From contig NC_056758.1 in the NCBI RefSeq assembly GCF_018687715.1, positions 16,333,501-16,397,500 on the forward strand: 64,000 nt of DNA, in the 5' to 3' direction. Below are positions 10,233 to 21,972 of this stretch, piece by piece. The DNA comes from Carya illinoinensis (lineage: Eukaryota; Streptophyta; Magnoliopsida; Fagales; Juglandaceae). Within the stretch, counting starts at the first letter, position 1. Each line of letters begins with the position of its first letter. The notes beneath the pieces were generated by a model. It made no database searches, had not been told where the DNA came from, and saw only the letters and a program-made list of their open reading frames with translations. The translations under genes were made by a program, and so were the position numbers.

Positions 10233-12909
10233 TCACATGTCAATACGATGCTCATACTCACGCATATGCTCCCTCATAGCTGCGTAACCACCTTCAATAT
10301 CTTCAAGCCTTTGTTGGTAATACTTTGTGTTTTTCCTATTTTCATCATTTTCCTTGGCAAGACGTTCATACTCCTCATTGGAAACTCCAGCCGCTTTAGT
10401 AGATTCAGGCATAACTGAGTGGCTCATCCCTCTGGAATACCCTGACCTATGTCCCAATACCTCTCTAAATATTGTAGTTGCTGCTTCATCTGTGCGAGCC
10501 TCTGGCTCTTCCGCATTCATCAATTGAACCATTTGATTCTGTGGCCAAAACATACACAAAGCATCCACAATCATACAACAAACAACTTTAACACTAAGTT
10601 CCATACTTCACATAAAAAATAAAAAATAAAAAAAACACTAAGTTCCATACTTATGTTCTAACAAGTAACAATTAACTTGCAGTACACCAAACTGTTAAAA
10701 ATATCATAATTAAACCAGATACAAACTGTGTAAAAAACTTTCTGCTCACATAATTTTCTTCTGTAGTTGATGTGATAAATCTCCCATTTTTATTCGGCCA
10801 ATATACATCTTTGTAGAAATCAATTAGATTCTTGTCCTTCTAAATGAAGATATAGAAGTACCAACCACATTAGCATAGTCTTTGAATTTAAATTTAATAC
10901 TCTAAACCACAACATACTTTAATGGTTATAACATCAATACCTTTCTTTCCATCAGTACAACAAATGATGTCCTTCCACTTGTGTGGTTGACCCTTTGTTT
11001 ACACTATTTTCTTTGTTTTGGCTGGACATTTTCGGCAATAAAACTGAAAATATTCAAATTTTTGTAACCATAGATCAATTGCCAACAATAACATTTAGTT
11101 TAAAATAAAAGAGTTATAAGGATGTGGGTAATATTATAGAAAACCAGTTTCCTCTTCTTATTTAAACAGCCACATATCTTACCTTTTGACAACGGGCATT
11201 CTACAATTATAACATAAGAAGTATGCTTACCTTGAAGTCATCACTCACCCACCGATTACATAACTACTCCCAAACTGGCTTCTCTACCAATGCACCTCCA
11301 TTAGCTAGTGCCTCTTCATGTGATGCATAACTCAAGTATTTAAGGTGTAGCTTATAATGAAACACATTATATGCACGAGAAAACTGACTTGTGACTGTCC
11401 GACGATGATTTTTCTTGGTCCAATCCAAGACAAAGTCAGCCTATCAATGTCGTTGTGTTAAAAACCCATGCGTCATTATAAAACAAGAACTAATTCCTAA
11501 GATAGTGGGGATATAAACCCAATGCATGCACTAAAATTGATGACTACAACACATTTCTGTTGGTCATCACAGCCTTTGCATATTGGATTTACTCTCTTTA
11601 AGATTATGTCAAATAATTCATGCAATCAAAAATCTTTCCATACTCTAACATTGCCTCACATTCACTAACAAAATATATGACTAAAACTGAATTGATTCAA
11701 CGCATTTCGAGCATGTTCTCAGCCTTGCACATTGGACACCTGAATTTATATAGATTATGTCAAATAATCTTATGCAAAAAATATGTTGTATTCATCACAA
11801 TTATTTGTCACATTCACTCATAGTTTTTCTATCTAAAACTAAATTGGAACAACACATTTGGGCAATTCTTTCACAGCCTTGAATATTGGTGCTACTCTTG
11901 CTAATTTTATTTGAAATAACTCATGCAATCAAAAATCTCCATATACTCTAACATTCAATCACATTCAGTTTCAAAATCCGTGGCTGAGACTGAATTGGAA
12001 CAACACATTTTAATAAAACATCTGAACCTTTAATCTTGGATTGTCTCTTGTTAAGATTATGTTAAATAACTAATGCAATAAAAAATTGTGAATGTACTCT
12101 AACATTTCTATAAAATTAACTAACAAAACCTGATTCCATCATTTGGATTCCAAGTGTTAAAACCAGATTTACCATTACATCAGGTTAGGTTTGTGGTCAG
12201 TGCAAATTTGGTCATTTAAGTAAATGTGCCTCATTTCTCACATACAGCATGCAGATTCCCTTTTATCTTCAACATATAGGCCAGATTGAAATTACAACTT
12301 GTTCAACTATTATTGAAATTATATCAATACTTCAAGATGGAAACGCATACTCGAACACATTCAATAAGTTCCTCTTTTCTCCTTTTCGTCTACGACACTC
12401 TAGCTAACATGCCTCATTTCTACATAGTGTTTGACTATCCAAGTTACTCTCGTTGTGTAGACTGTTCTGTTGTTGTATGATGGACCTATCTTCCCATCTT
12501 TTATCTCAAGTGGTATCTTACCATACTTTCGCATCCTCTCAAAATATGTCCCCTTCGCTACACCTACCACGTTTGCTAGTGTTTGGTACCAACCCAAAAA
12601 AAAAAAAAAAACAGTACCAAGTCCATCATTGATCCTATGCTTTAGTATTTCAGAATATGAAATAGGATGTGGAAAAGATAATGACTTACCCTCAACTATT
12701 GTATTCACCTCTGCAGGAGTGTAGGAAGGCAGAAGTGATGAACGTACATCATCTGGACCTTGAGTGGAGTCATCAAAGTCCACTCCAGCTTCATCTCTCA
12801 AACTCCAGGCTGCTGGTTGAAGTTGTGGTTGTCGTAAACTTGCAGGTAGAACACTTATTTATGCTCCAAGAGCTATTCCTCGGCCTCTCCCTCTCCTTGT
12901 TTGAAACAT
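10233..12909 (-). pseudogene. Decayed multi-exon plant transposase-associated gene, Ptta/En/Spm type (Transposase_24-like)
   Basis: Conserved pieces occur in order on the minus strand. The start at 12909 is MFQTRRGRGRGIALGA, then a stop (TAA), then a segment to about 12700 with DEAGVDFDDSTQG. A strong donor GTAAGT follows GAGG (near 12690), and an acceptor CACTAG lies near 12587. The next exon reads KGTYFERMRKYGKIPLEI, GPSYNNRTVYTTRVTWIVKH and VEMRHVS, then a TAG where the family has Trp. A further exon at about 11230-11443 (KNHRRTVTSQFSRAYNVFHY, LSYASHEEALANGGALVEK) has an in-frame TAG and ends at a GTAA donor. About 10955-11040 holds the frame-broken VNHTSGRTSF-like block; about 10770-10845 reads NLIDFYKDVYWPNKNG. 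The last exon, 10233-10538, follows acceptor CCACAG and includes FREVLGHRSGYSRGMSHSVM and a charged coiled-coil-like tail. Several stops mean it cannot make a full protein. The domain name is from memory of the family. Confidence 0.78.
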
Positions 12910-14332
12910 TTCTTCTGCATGCACATAATTTGGTAAAACACTTTGCATATATAAACTCCTTTTTATACTGAAATTGTGAGGTTGAAAAGTAGGATGAAAC
13001 ACATCTTTTTGGTAATATTGCAAAACTGACTACTAGTTTATACGATCCTAGTAATGTATTTATTGAAGTTGTGGTTAACCATAAAACCTGAAAAATGCCT
13101 ACCAAGTTGATGCTATTGACAGGAAGGTTATCCTTCATATGTTTTTGCCTAAGATAATTTCTGATGGAGGAGTAAGAGCTGTGCAGCAGGAATAAGAAGC
13201 AAAGTTATCAACCTCACAAGTAAAGGGGCATCACGAAAAGAATATCATTACCGGTAAGAAGCAAATTATCCCATTCCCGCCTAGCTTCAATTATCTCCCT
13301 TCAGGTACATGAGCTGGTTCTGGCTGAGAAAGCATGGTCATGACAGGAGCATGGTGTATGTACCGTAACTCATGAAACCTATTTACTGACAACGGCATGG
13401 TCAGTTGTACATCCAAATTTGGTGTAGGCCACTTGGCAGCTAAGGGTTACACGTGTTAAGTTAGCCTTTTTGGTGTGGATGCAAATTTATACTTTATTGT
13501 CAGATATATATGTAGGCACATTGACGCCTACATATGCATATATGTAGCCAAATTCTATCATATAAAATTATATGTGTGTGAAGGATTTCTTTCCCAATCC
13601 GTACATAACGGCGACGTGTACCTGGATGCTATAAGTCTATGCATGATATCAAGTCTAGAAGAAACTTTGAGCAGCGACTTACAGCTGCGGCAACAAAGAG
13701 CCCCACGGGGAGAGCAGATCCGTGGATATTAGACTCCATGATTTTTTCTTACAATCAGTCAAATGGTTGATGCAGAATGTTGTGGCGAGATTGTGTCGTA
13801 GCACATTCATTTGCTAGTTGCGATTCCAACGATCATCACTTAATCCTACTCTGTTTTTAGCGCTTTCTTTTGCTGCGACCATTTCCTACCGCAAAATTGA
13901 AAAGAATTGAATGCAATTAAATACATCAACATGAAGAATGCGAATGGAAGTAAATAGCTACTTCATTCCAGCTGATACCCATCGCAGGAAAAAAAATGCA
14001 GCAAAAGAGGGTATTTGTTGTAGTTAGTGTTGGCAATAATAAGTCCATCCATCGAGCAAATGAGTCGATCCACAAAGGATTATAAAGGTGATAAATTGAA
14101 GAAGTCCCCGTTTAAAAGGAACATTTGAGCAGCTAACAAAGTAAAGAAGGTCAACAGGGATCGAGAAATATGCAACTACAATCAAGAAATCTCAAATTCT
14201 GGGAGAGGAAAACTAAGAACATTTTTCGTGTTTTTTTTTTAAATATAAAAACTAGCCACATAGCATGCCACGTGAATCGGTAACAATTATCGGTCAAATA
14301 CCTTAGACAAACTAGCATTTTCCTAAATTAAA

Positions 14333-15236
14333 TAAGGTTGCTAAGTTTAAAAAATAAAATAAAAATCCCAAACTAGTTAATTCAAATCAAGAACTGAATA
14401 AAAAGTCTTAATTATTTCAAGTCAATGAAGGATTAGAATTTAGAACAGCTAACTAAGATATGTCATATTTTACCTACATGATATAATCGATCATTCTTTA
14501 TTTCTTTAAGCTTGTTGAAAAACTTATGTGGCTTGCTTTGATACATTAGATTGATTTTTTTTTTTTTTTGCTATAAAATATATCTAATGTATTACATTTA
14601 TCCAAATCATTTTGTGAGCTTCACTTTTATGAGATTTATTTATGAAACAACTATTCTGATATAGAAAAAGTATACTTATTGCTAGGTCAAATATTCTCTC
14701 AAGAGGAAAGGGGCCAAACACCACGTCACAAGGGCCCCTGAACCCAAAACTAAAAGCCTACTCGTTAGAAACCAACGCTCGATCGCCAAAATGTAGCAAT
14801 ACTAGATTGTCATTAATAACAATTTAATAACATAACAAACAAGAAGTAATATCCTCCAGTGTGAAACTCATCCATGATATTCGCCTAGTGTATCCATTCC
14901 TCTTGGTATAGTAGCAGACTTGAAACCCTAACAATACGTAATCTAGCTAAGATTAGAAAGGGTCAAACTATAAGACATACCATTCTAGTTACACATTTGG
15001 TCTGTACAATTAGAGGTCAAAGTACATGCCAGAGGTAATTTCTGAACGATTTGAAAATTGAAATATTCTGTACACTCTATTTTGACTTAGACATAGGAGG
15101 TGTGCCTCACCACACCAAGCCCCTATCATCTTCTTGGTGCAGGTTGCTAGAGGCCATTAGCAAAAGTACGAAACATGTCTAAGATTATAGCTTAGGTTTA
15201 CACACTTATCTCATTAGTAGATAGCTTTATCACATT
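14333..15236. other. AT-rich intergenic sequence, no gene seen
   Basis: A T tract occurs at about 14555-14570. There are no frames with recognisable domains. Confidence 0.5.
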
Positions 15237-15239
15237 TTT

Positions 15240-16480
15240 TTTTTTTAAACAGAACAACTTTCATTCATAAAAATTACTCAATACAATGTTTTTTAGCTAG
15301 TAGCTTACTTGTAATCAAATCAAGCCCATCTTCAATCCAACATTGCATTTCCTCTATTGACAAAGCCAATTTTGCTAAGATATATATGTGCAATCTCATT
15401 TCCAGTTCTTCTTACAAAATTGATTTTCCAACTATGCAGATATTGCAAACTCTCTTTAACATCTTGAATAGTTTCCCATATGTTGCCCAACATGTCTATG
15501 GATTCACCATAGCATCTAGAATAACTTTTGCATCTCCTTCTATAATAGCCTTACTGAATCCCATCTCTAAACACAACTCAGTAGCTTTCCTCATGGCTAC
15601 TACTTCTGCTAGTAATGGTTGAGTCAACAAGCATTGTGATTCACTACAAGCTACCATTTGTTCTCCATTATGGTCCCTTATAATAATCCCAACCCCTACT
15701 TTCTGATTTTTTGAATCTACAGCAGCATCAAAATTGACTTTAAACCAACTTTCCTCAGGTTTTCTCCATAAAATTCTCTTCGTTATTGGATGTTTTGCAG
15801 TATCCCCCAATCACCTTCTTCTGTTGAGCATCTTTGAACTCTTTTAGTGATAGTAGAGTAGATTGAACAATCTGTTTTAGCCCAGCAAATTGATTCTCTC
15901 AAACTTATCTATTCCTCATGTGTCATATGCCTCCAAACATTACTGCTACTTCTTCTAATTTCCCTTGAGACAGCCTTAGATTCATGTTACCCCATAGTTC
16001 CACAAAATCCCCAGCCATAATAGACCACTTCTGTAAATCACTTCCCTTTTCTGCTCATACATCACACAAATAAGGGCATTGCCGTAGAGCATGTAGTACA
16101 ATCTCTCTTTTTTGTTTGTAGATTGGACAACTTTTTTTTCAAAGAGAGGGTTTTTTTCAAAGAGAGGGTTAGTCACATGTCCAATAGTGACCCCCACCCA
16201 AATTTATTAATAAGCCATCACTTGTAGCGAAGCAAAAAATGACTTTGGGTTGTGCAACATCTTCAACCACTTTTTCTTGCATAAGTGCAACCTCAGTTGG
16301 AAGACTATTCGAGCCTACCCTCCATAAAAAATGTTTAGTTGTAGCAGGGATATGTCGTTTCCACAGCTCCTCTACCTACCCCCTTTTGATGATCCCCTTC
16401 CCTCCTTCTACTTAACTGTTGAGCTACAGAATAACTACTTCTGATATTATACTTGCCATTTTTACTATATTTCTATATGA
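15240..16480 (-). pseudogene. 5'-truncated LINE: zinc-binding RT-associated region plus RNase H domain
   Basis: On the minus strand, about 16460-16240 reads NGKYNIRSSYSVAQQL, then ELWKRHIPATTKHFLWRVGS and LPTEVALMQEKVVED, the zf-RVT region of plant LINEs. From 15810 to 15300 an RNase H fold is clear: WFKVNFDAAVD, GVGIIIRDHNGE, AEVVAMRKATELCLEMGFSK, IIEGDAKVILDA and, across a stop near 15495, FVRRTGNEIAHILAKLAL. The copy ends at a T tract (about 15237-15247) that is the minus-strand poly(A) tail, so the 3' end is to the left. Stops and frameshifts interrupt it, and a short direct duplication of 'caaagagagggtttttt' type sits at about 16138-16168. The reverse transcriptase core is missing. Confidence 0.85.
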
Positions 16481-17058
16481 GAATAACTTCACACAAGACT
16501 ATCTAATAAGTCCCAAAAAATAGACTCCAATAAGAGAGTGCCAGGTAGAGCCCACAAAGGTTCAAATATGCTCTGTGTGACAGAGGATGAAATTTTCTCC
16601 GTAGGCCATCGAAACCCTCTCTCTCTCTCTCTCTCCCCAAACCCTTATGAGGATTCGCCAGGACATCGAAATTCGAAGCCTCACCCCTTTAACGAAAAAT
16701 GCAAGACCAAAAAATTCATTTATCCATTTAATATTTGCTTCTGATTCAAAAAACAAATTCAAACTTTTTTTTATCTTTTATTTTCCTTTTACTTATCCAT
16801 GGGTCTCAACAAAAGCCTAATGAAATTTGATTTGGAATCTGATTCAAGATGCTTTGGAATGAAGAATCTGAGAGTGGATGCAAGCTAGCAAGCTTCACTA
16901 CAGCGATGTCTAGGATAACAAAGGCTGAGGCTGCATAGCAGCTAATCCCCTCTCTTTCTCTTCTCCTACTAGCAAGTCTAGTTTCAACAAGGATAACGAA
17001 GGTTTTGGATGGTCGACAAGTAGACAAGAATTTCAGATCCGATTGGTTTTGTGGTTTG

Positions 17059-17119
<61 letters not shown>

Positions 17120-17844
17120 TTGCATCTTTAATGTTTTGTTGGTTTCTAAATGTGAGTGTTTTTGCTGTACTTCTTTTGTTGTTCTTAGGTGAATCTGTTT
17201 TCTCTAAGATTTCAGTGAATTTTGTTTTCTGTCAAAGCAAGGGAGGTGTGATTTGTCGAGGGGAGGGGTGGGAACAGACTACTTTCAGACACTTCTATTA
17301 TGTTGCTTTCGGAACAAAAAGATGAAACAGACTCCCATATTTTTAGTTGAAAAGTCTATCATCTGCTAGTACTGAAAGACATTTTGGCTCAATGAATAGT
17401 GAAAAAAATCAATTTTACTGTTTACTATTCACTGTTTGACTATTTTAATATTTTTTGTAAAGGCACTCCCTTGTTCTATAAAAATGATACCTCACTTCAA
17501 TTCAAGGCAGAGCTGAAACCAGACTTCCTAAGAGCCTTCCCTACTCTCTCTCGAAGTCTTCTCCACTTCTCTTCTTGCTTTTCATTACTTTACCTTATAA
17601 CTGCTCTTGTGAGTAAGATTTTTTAATAATAAAGAATTTGTTTCAGTACTTGCATTATCTACTTTTCATCTGCATTATTTACTTGCATTATTTATTTTTA
17701 TCCAAACTGATTCCAGTTATCTGGTCCTTTAGTCACTTGGTCCTATTTACCTTTTATCTTATTGCTTTCTTTCAGCACTTCTTCTACAGTTATCTGGTCC
17801 TCCTTCCATTCTTCTTTATCATGCTTTCCTTCCGTGTTATTTTG

Positions 17845-17880
<36 letters not shown>

Positions 17881-18636
17881 AATGTGGGGTTTTTGCTCGG
17901 TAAACTTCCAATCTCTTTCTTCTTACCTAAACCAAATTAATTAATTGTCACTCAAATTCCTAATTGAAGATAAAAAATGAAATAAAATAATAGCCCCTCC
18001 CCTTAATAAACCTCAAATTAGGCTTTATTATTTTTATATATCGAAGACTTTATGTTGGATGCATGATTGGACAAGTAAAACAGACAACATAGTATTCAAG
18101 TATGACGAAGTGCAACGTCTTTGAATGGTCATGAGGAAATTAACTACTTCTCTTTGCACATTCTAAATGAAGCGTATCTTTGACTAAGGCGAGCAATAAA
18201 ATTATTTGCAATAAAACAAGGAACATATAATATTTATAACATACTATAAATGGGCGAAAGTACTGCATACTAACAAGAAGTTTTAGTAGCTCGTTAATTT
18301 GATATGGAAAATGTTGAATATATTTAAGAAAAAATTTAAAAAAAATTTACTTCTCGACATGCAAGTTATTAATTAGCTAAAAATTATAAAATTTAAAATT
18401 TAAAATTTAAATTTAAAAAAAAAACTAATAAAAATAAATTCTGTAAATAAAAATATAAGTAAAATTATAAGTAGGCGTAGTAGTACTCCTTTGATGTACG
18501 TAACCATATACGATCGTCTTTGGCCCGGGAGTCGTGTTATGCGTGCTTCATGATTACAGCTTGTAGGCCTCTACTTCCCCCGAACCATGCCAGTATATCA
18601 TATATATAATCAATATATATATATATATATATATAT
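16481..18636. repeat. Gene-free stretch with several microsatellites
   Basis: Contains (CT)n at 16616-16636, (TTA)n of about 20 copies at 17061-17119, (TA)n at about 17847-17877 and (AT)n at about 18612-18636. A TATAAAAA box at 17477-17484, followed by a CT-rich leader-like stretch (17540-17580), resembles a promoter and might be an old LTR, but no partner repeat was found. Open frames here (including a poly-Tyr one over the TTA run) are repeat artefacts. Confidence 0.6.
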
Positions 18637-18772
18637 TGGTATCATGTATGCCCTATCGCCGAGACAATCAGAGCGGGTCACATTATACCACTTTGCCCTT
18701 GCTTAGTAATAAACCAATTGGATTCAAAGTTGCAAAGTCATGATGTTGGAGTTTTTCACTCGGGTGGCTTCC
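18637..18772. repeat. Single unit of the 153-bp repeat
   Basis: This stretch contains the array signatures 'gtatgccctatcgccgag', 'gggtcacatt', 'actttgcccttgcttagtaa', 'aaaccaattgg' and 'gttgcaaag', in the same order as the large array at 24085-31545. It stops at 'ggcttccta', where an LTR-like sequence begins. Confidence 0.75.
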
Positions 18773-20150
18773 TATAACACCCCACCTAAAACGCTCCCTA
18801 GGTATTGGCCAAAAAAACATGACCTTAGCTAAGTAGGAGTTGGATTATTTGAAAAATAGATCAATTTTGGAGTTCAAGTTGGCAAAAAAGTTTACATTGT
18901 CAACTTAGTTAGTACACTTAGATTTTTTGACCTTTATTAATTTGAGAAAAATAAGCCAAGAGGCTAATAAGGAGAATGACACTTGGCATATTAGAGGTTT
19001 ATCACATTAATAAAATTAGTAATTTGGGTTAAATACTTGATGGATTGGAGAAGGCTCAAGAGTAGTTTAATAAGGGCACTAGCTTACTAAACATGAGATG
19101 GGTTAAGGATAGACACTAATATTATGGGCTTAACTTATTAGACCTAAGATATTAGGTCCAAAATAGTAAGCATAATGTTATTGGCTTAGTGAGATTCAAT
19201 ACTATTGGCACAATTGAAGAAAGACCCAAATTTGGGACCCAACTTAGTGGACTATTGAGACTAAGGAAAGGTCCAACAAATCTGGACATAAAGCCCATGG
19301 ATAAGTTTACATCTAGGCCCATAACAAAGACTTGTTCTTATGGCCCAATAAAAGCCTAACATCCCAAGTCTTGTATTTCTTTTCACTCTTTCAAATGGGA
19401 CTCACATATACCATGCAATTGGTTTCCATTCTACCCAAGCTCAACCCACACACCCCTAGGGTTCCCCTTTAACCTTGGTAAAATTTCTAACTTGAGTTAA
19501 GATTACTAGTTAAGATTACTATTCATCTCACCAATGAAACTCAAACATTATGACTTTGCATGGTCTTCATAAAACCCTTTTCATCATAATTTCTAATATG
19601 AAAGTATTATATTTTGCACTTGTTTTGTATCACTCTTAGACAACTTTTGAACGTTAGAATTAATTCAACTCATATCACTTGAAGGCATGTCAATGCCACA
19701 ACCCCACCAATCAGTACACTTGAAGCAAACCAAGTGACCCATAATAAACCACCCAAAACCAACTCCTCTTCAACCAGTTTTCAAGAGGATTTCTACCCCC
19801 CATTAATCCTCATGATGTCACCTAGGAATCAGACCTAGCAAGTGGACGAAACAGTCCAAAGCAGCAAAACCAAAAAACCCAACTATTCACCTAGGAACTT
19901 GAGGTCTTAAACCAATTTACATCTCTATTTTCAAGGAATTTCTACACTTATTTGTCCCACCTCCACATGCCATTACCTCTATCCTTTAGAATATGTTTGG
20001 GGCGTTAGGTAATCTCAGCCCATCTGAGTTCGAATGGGTGAGAGTAGTTTAGCATCTAAACACCTTTGGGGTATCTCATAAACTTGCCTTAGTTAGAGTC
20101 CATGTGATTTTTACAACTGTTGGCATGAAAGTACACAACTGACCAAAGGC
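18773..20150 (+). mobile_element. Degenerate LTR fragment, same family as the block at 26804
   Basis: Begins TATAACACCCCACCTAAAAC (compare TGTAACACCCAGCCTAAAAA at 26804). It then shares 'gaatgacacttggcat', 'gatgggttaaggatagac', 'cacacacccctagggtt' and 'gacatgtcaatgcc'-like blocks with 26804-27760, in the same order. TGTAACACCC is a common LTR start in plant Ty3/gypsy elements. No right LTR boundary is seen. It may be cut by the MITE at 20160. Confidence 0.6.
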
Positions 20151-20159
20151 AACTCCTAA

Positions 20160-20965
20160 GAGCACTCACAACGGTTCATTTATTCTATCATTTAAAATAT
20201 ATTACTAAAACTCAGGTTCTGCTAGGTAAGTAGAATGAAAATTTTGAATTTAAGATGAAATATATTATTATTGTTTTATAATTTTAAAAAATTAAGAAAA
20301 AATTAAATTATTTTTTATATTTTGTATGGAGATTTGAAAAAGTTGTAATAATGAAATAAGAATTTTGAGTTTAAGATGAAAATTTTTTATTACCAAACCA
20401 TTTATTATTTTTCTATTTTATATACACAACAGGTCATATATTAGCTTATCTATTTTTTCTCTATATTATTTAAATATTCTTTTTTAATAATTTTTTATTC
20501 AATTTTAATAGAATATATATTTTTTAATATTCTACCTTACATCAACCTATCCTCTGTCCACAGAATAAGCGACTGATGTCACTTTGTTTTTGGCACTGCG
20601 TGCGGTGCACGTGCAAATGATACCAGACATACCACGTTTCCTTCATAGTCCAGACATGCCACCTTTTTCTTGTTTTATTGGCAGGTTTGCCTACAATGAG
20701 AATCTCAGAATTCCCTGTTCTTGTCCTAGGGCATTTCTGTATTTGACTGGAAACACACCAAAATGTAAACGATCAAAGCTATTCGAAGTGAGAAAATAAT
20801 TAGAAATGTTTTAGAGGTGTGAATAGTATTCTTTATATATAGAGGATTACTGTAGTAAAATGTAAAATAAATATGAAGATACAAAATCTATTAGAAGGTT
20901 CTTTTGACAAATTTTCTTTATATTATACATAAAATTGTATTTTACAATAGTCATTAGGAGTGTTC
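20160..20965. mobile_element. Tourist-like (PIF/Harbinger) MITE, about 806 bp
   Basis: Left end GAGCACTCACAACGG; right end, inverted, GAACACTCCTAATGA. Flanked by TAA on both sides (20157-20159, 20966-20968), the 3-bp duplication expected for PIF/Harbinger elements. The inverted match is short (about 8 of 9 bases, then diverging). An open frame at 20584-20799 has no recognisable domain. Confidence 0.5.
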
Positions 20966-20968
20966 TAA

Positions 20969-21535
20969 GATCATTCACATCCGGTATCTCAAATCATCGG
21001 ATTTTCTATAATTTGAGGTTTATTATATAGTTTTGATTAAAATATTTACTATATGTGGATCCCTATTTTAGGAAAAATATTTAGGGAATGAACAGTAATT
21101 TTCATATTTAGAGAATTACTATTTATTATCTAAATAATTTTTTTTATCAATATTTTATTTTAATACATAAAATAAATTATTCTTTCAATCATTTATACTT
21201 TCTATCATACTTATATTTGTTATAGTTTTTAATAATAATTTTAAAAATAATTTAAATAATTACAAAAATATAAAAAAATAATTTTAAAAATATTGTTATA
21301 CCAACAAAAAAATAATTTAAATTTTTGTTTAAAATATTTATTAGAGTAATAGTTCAAAACATAACAAAAAAAAAAAAATATTGAATAGTTAAGTTTGTAA
21401 ATGAAAGTGAGAAAAAAGTAATAAAGAAATAATAGAGAAATATTATTTTAATAGAATAGAAAAATTATAGAACATGAGATGCATGAAATTTTTAAAAGAT
21501 GAGTAAAATTTAAGAAAATTTTTAAAAAATTATTT
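20969..21535. mobile_element. Probable second MITE sharing the TAA, right end not found
   Basis: Starts GATCATTCACATCCGG immediately after the TAA at 20966-20968, resembling the GAGCATTCACAT start of Tourist-like MITEs. The interior is very AT-rich, with 'gaatgaacagtaattttcatatt'-like text typical of such MITEs. The right side runs into the LINE tail at 21540 without a clear terminus. Confidence 0.35.
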
Positions 21536-21539
21536 GTAG

Positions 21540-21960
21540 TTAAAGTATTGGAAATTCGACGGGAAATCCATCCTGAATTGCCTTCGGATGAAGCAAGACT
21601 TATTCCCGATCCTCATATGGTAGAAGCATTTGCAACCTTCCAGGCAGTAACCTTCTACAAGTCATTGTGTTATCAAGACATCATATTGGAAGGAGACTCC
21701 TTATTGGTAGTAGCAAGTCTAAAATCAAAGACAAGTGATCTCAATTATACATGATTACAACAGACACTAGAGATGTCCTCAACACCTTTAATTCATGATT
21801 AACAAGGTATATTATTAGAACAATCAATATAGTTGCTCGTGCCTTAAGTAAGAATGCTTTTTAGCATGGTGGTCGCACCACAACTTTTGTAGACATTTTA
21901 TCTTGTATTTAAACTATGATTTGATATATATTAATACAACCCTACCTTCAAAAGAGAAAA
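21540..21960 (+). pseudogene. LINE 3' end: partial RNase H domain
   Basis: The frame from 21548 reads EIRREIHPELPSDEARLI, then PHMVEAFATFQAVTFYKSLC and DIILEGDSLLVVASLKS. This matches the A..A...A..L....G...I+LEGDS+.VV..+ core of plant LINE RNase H domains. A stop (TGA) follows, and downstream remnants (about 21760-21860) align to the rest of the domain in broken form. An A-rich stretch at about 21948-21972 may be its poly(A) tail. The N-terminal half of the domain is absent. Confidence 0.7.
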
Positions 21961-21972
21961 AAGAAAAAAAGA

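Larger units (their letters stand above)
8014..14025. mobile_element. CACTA (En/Spm-type) transposon nested in the Mutator-like element
   Basis: The left end is CACTACAACA (8014-8023) and the right end TGTTGTAGTT (14016-14025), its inverted repeat with the last base changed from G to T. Both sides have the 3-bp duplication AGT (8011-8013, 14026-14028), as expected for CACTA elements. Subterminal regions hold repeated GGCGA/TCGCC- and GCTGCGAC-like motifs (8035-8640 and 13860-14010). The only recognisable gene inside is the decayed Ptta/En-Spm-type gene at 10233-12909. No catalytic TnpD-type transposase (Transposase_21) was seen, so the copy is non-autonomous. Confidence 0.8.
7727..14323. mobile_element. 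Mutator-like element (short, non-autonomous) split by a CACTA insertion
   Basis: The ends are imperfect inverted repeats of about 100 bp. The left end starts GGGTGATGCTACAGTGACCG; the right end on the other strand starts GGAAAATGCTAGTTTGTCTA. Both then share GACCGATAA, CTAGTTTTTATATTTAAAAA and, further in, AGTTTTCCTCTCC. The flanks carry an identical 9-bp duplication TAAATTAAA (7718-7726 and 14324-14332). Long inverted repeats plus a 9-bp duplication are the hallmark of Mutator-like elements. Without the inner CACTA the element would be about 582 bp with no transposase, so it depended on enzyme supplied from elsewhere. Confidence 0.8.

Noticed and set aside
17005..17325. Open frame with about 20 consecutive Tyr
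   Set aside because: It is a reading of the (TTA)n microsatellite at 17061-17119; flanking residues show no domain.
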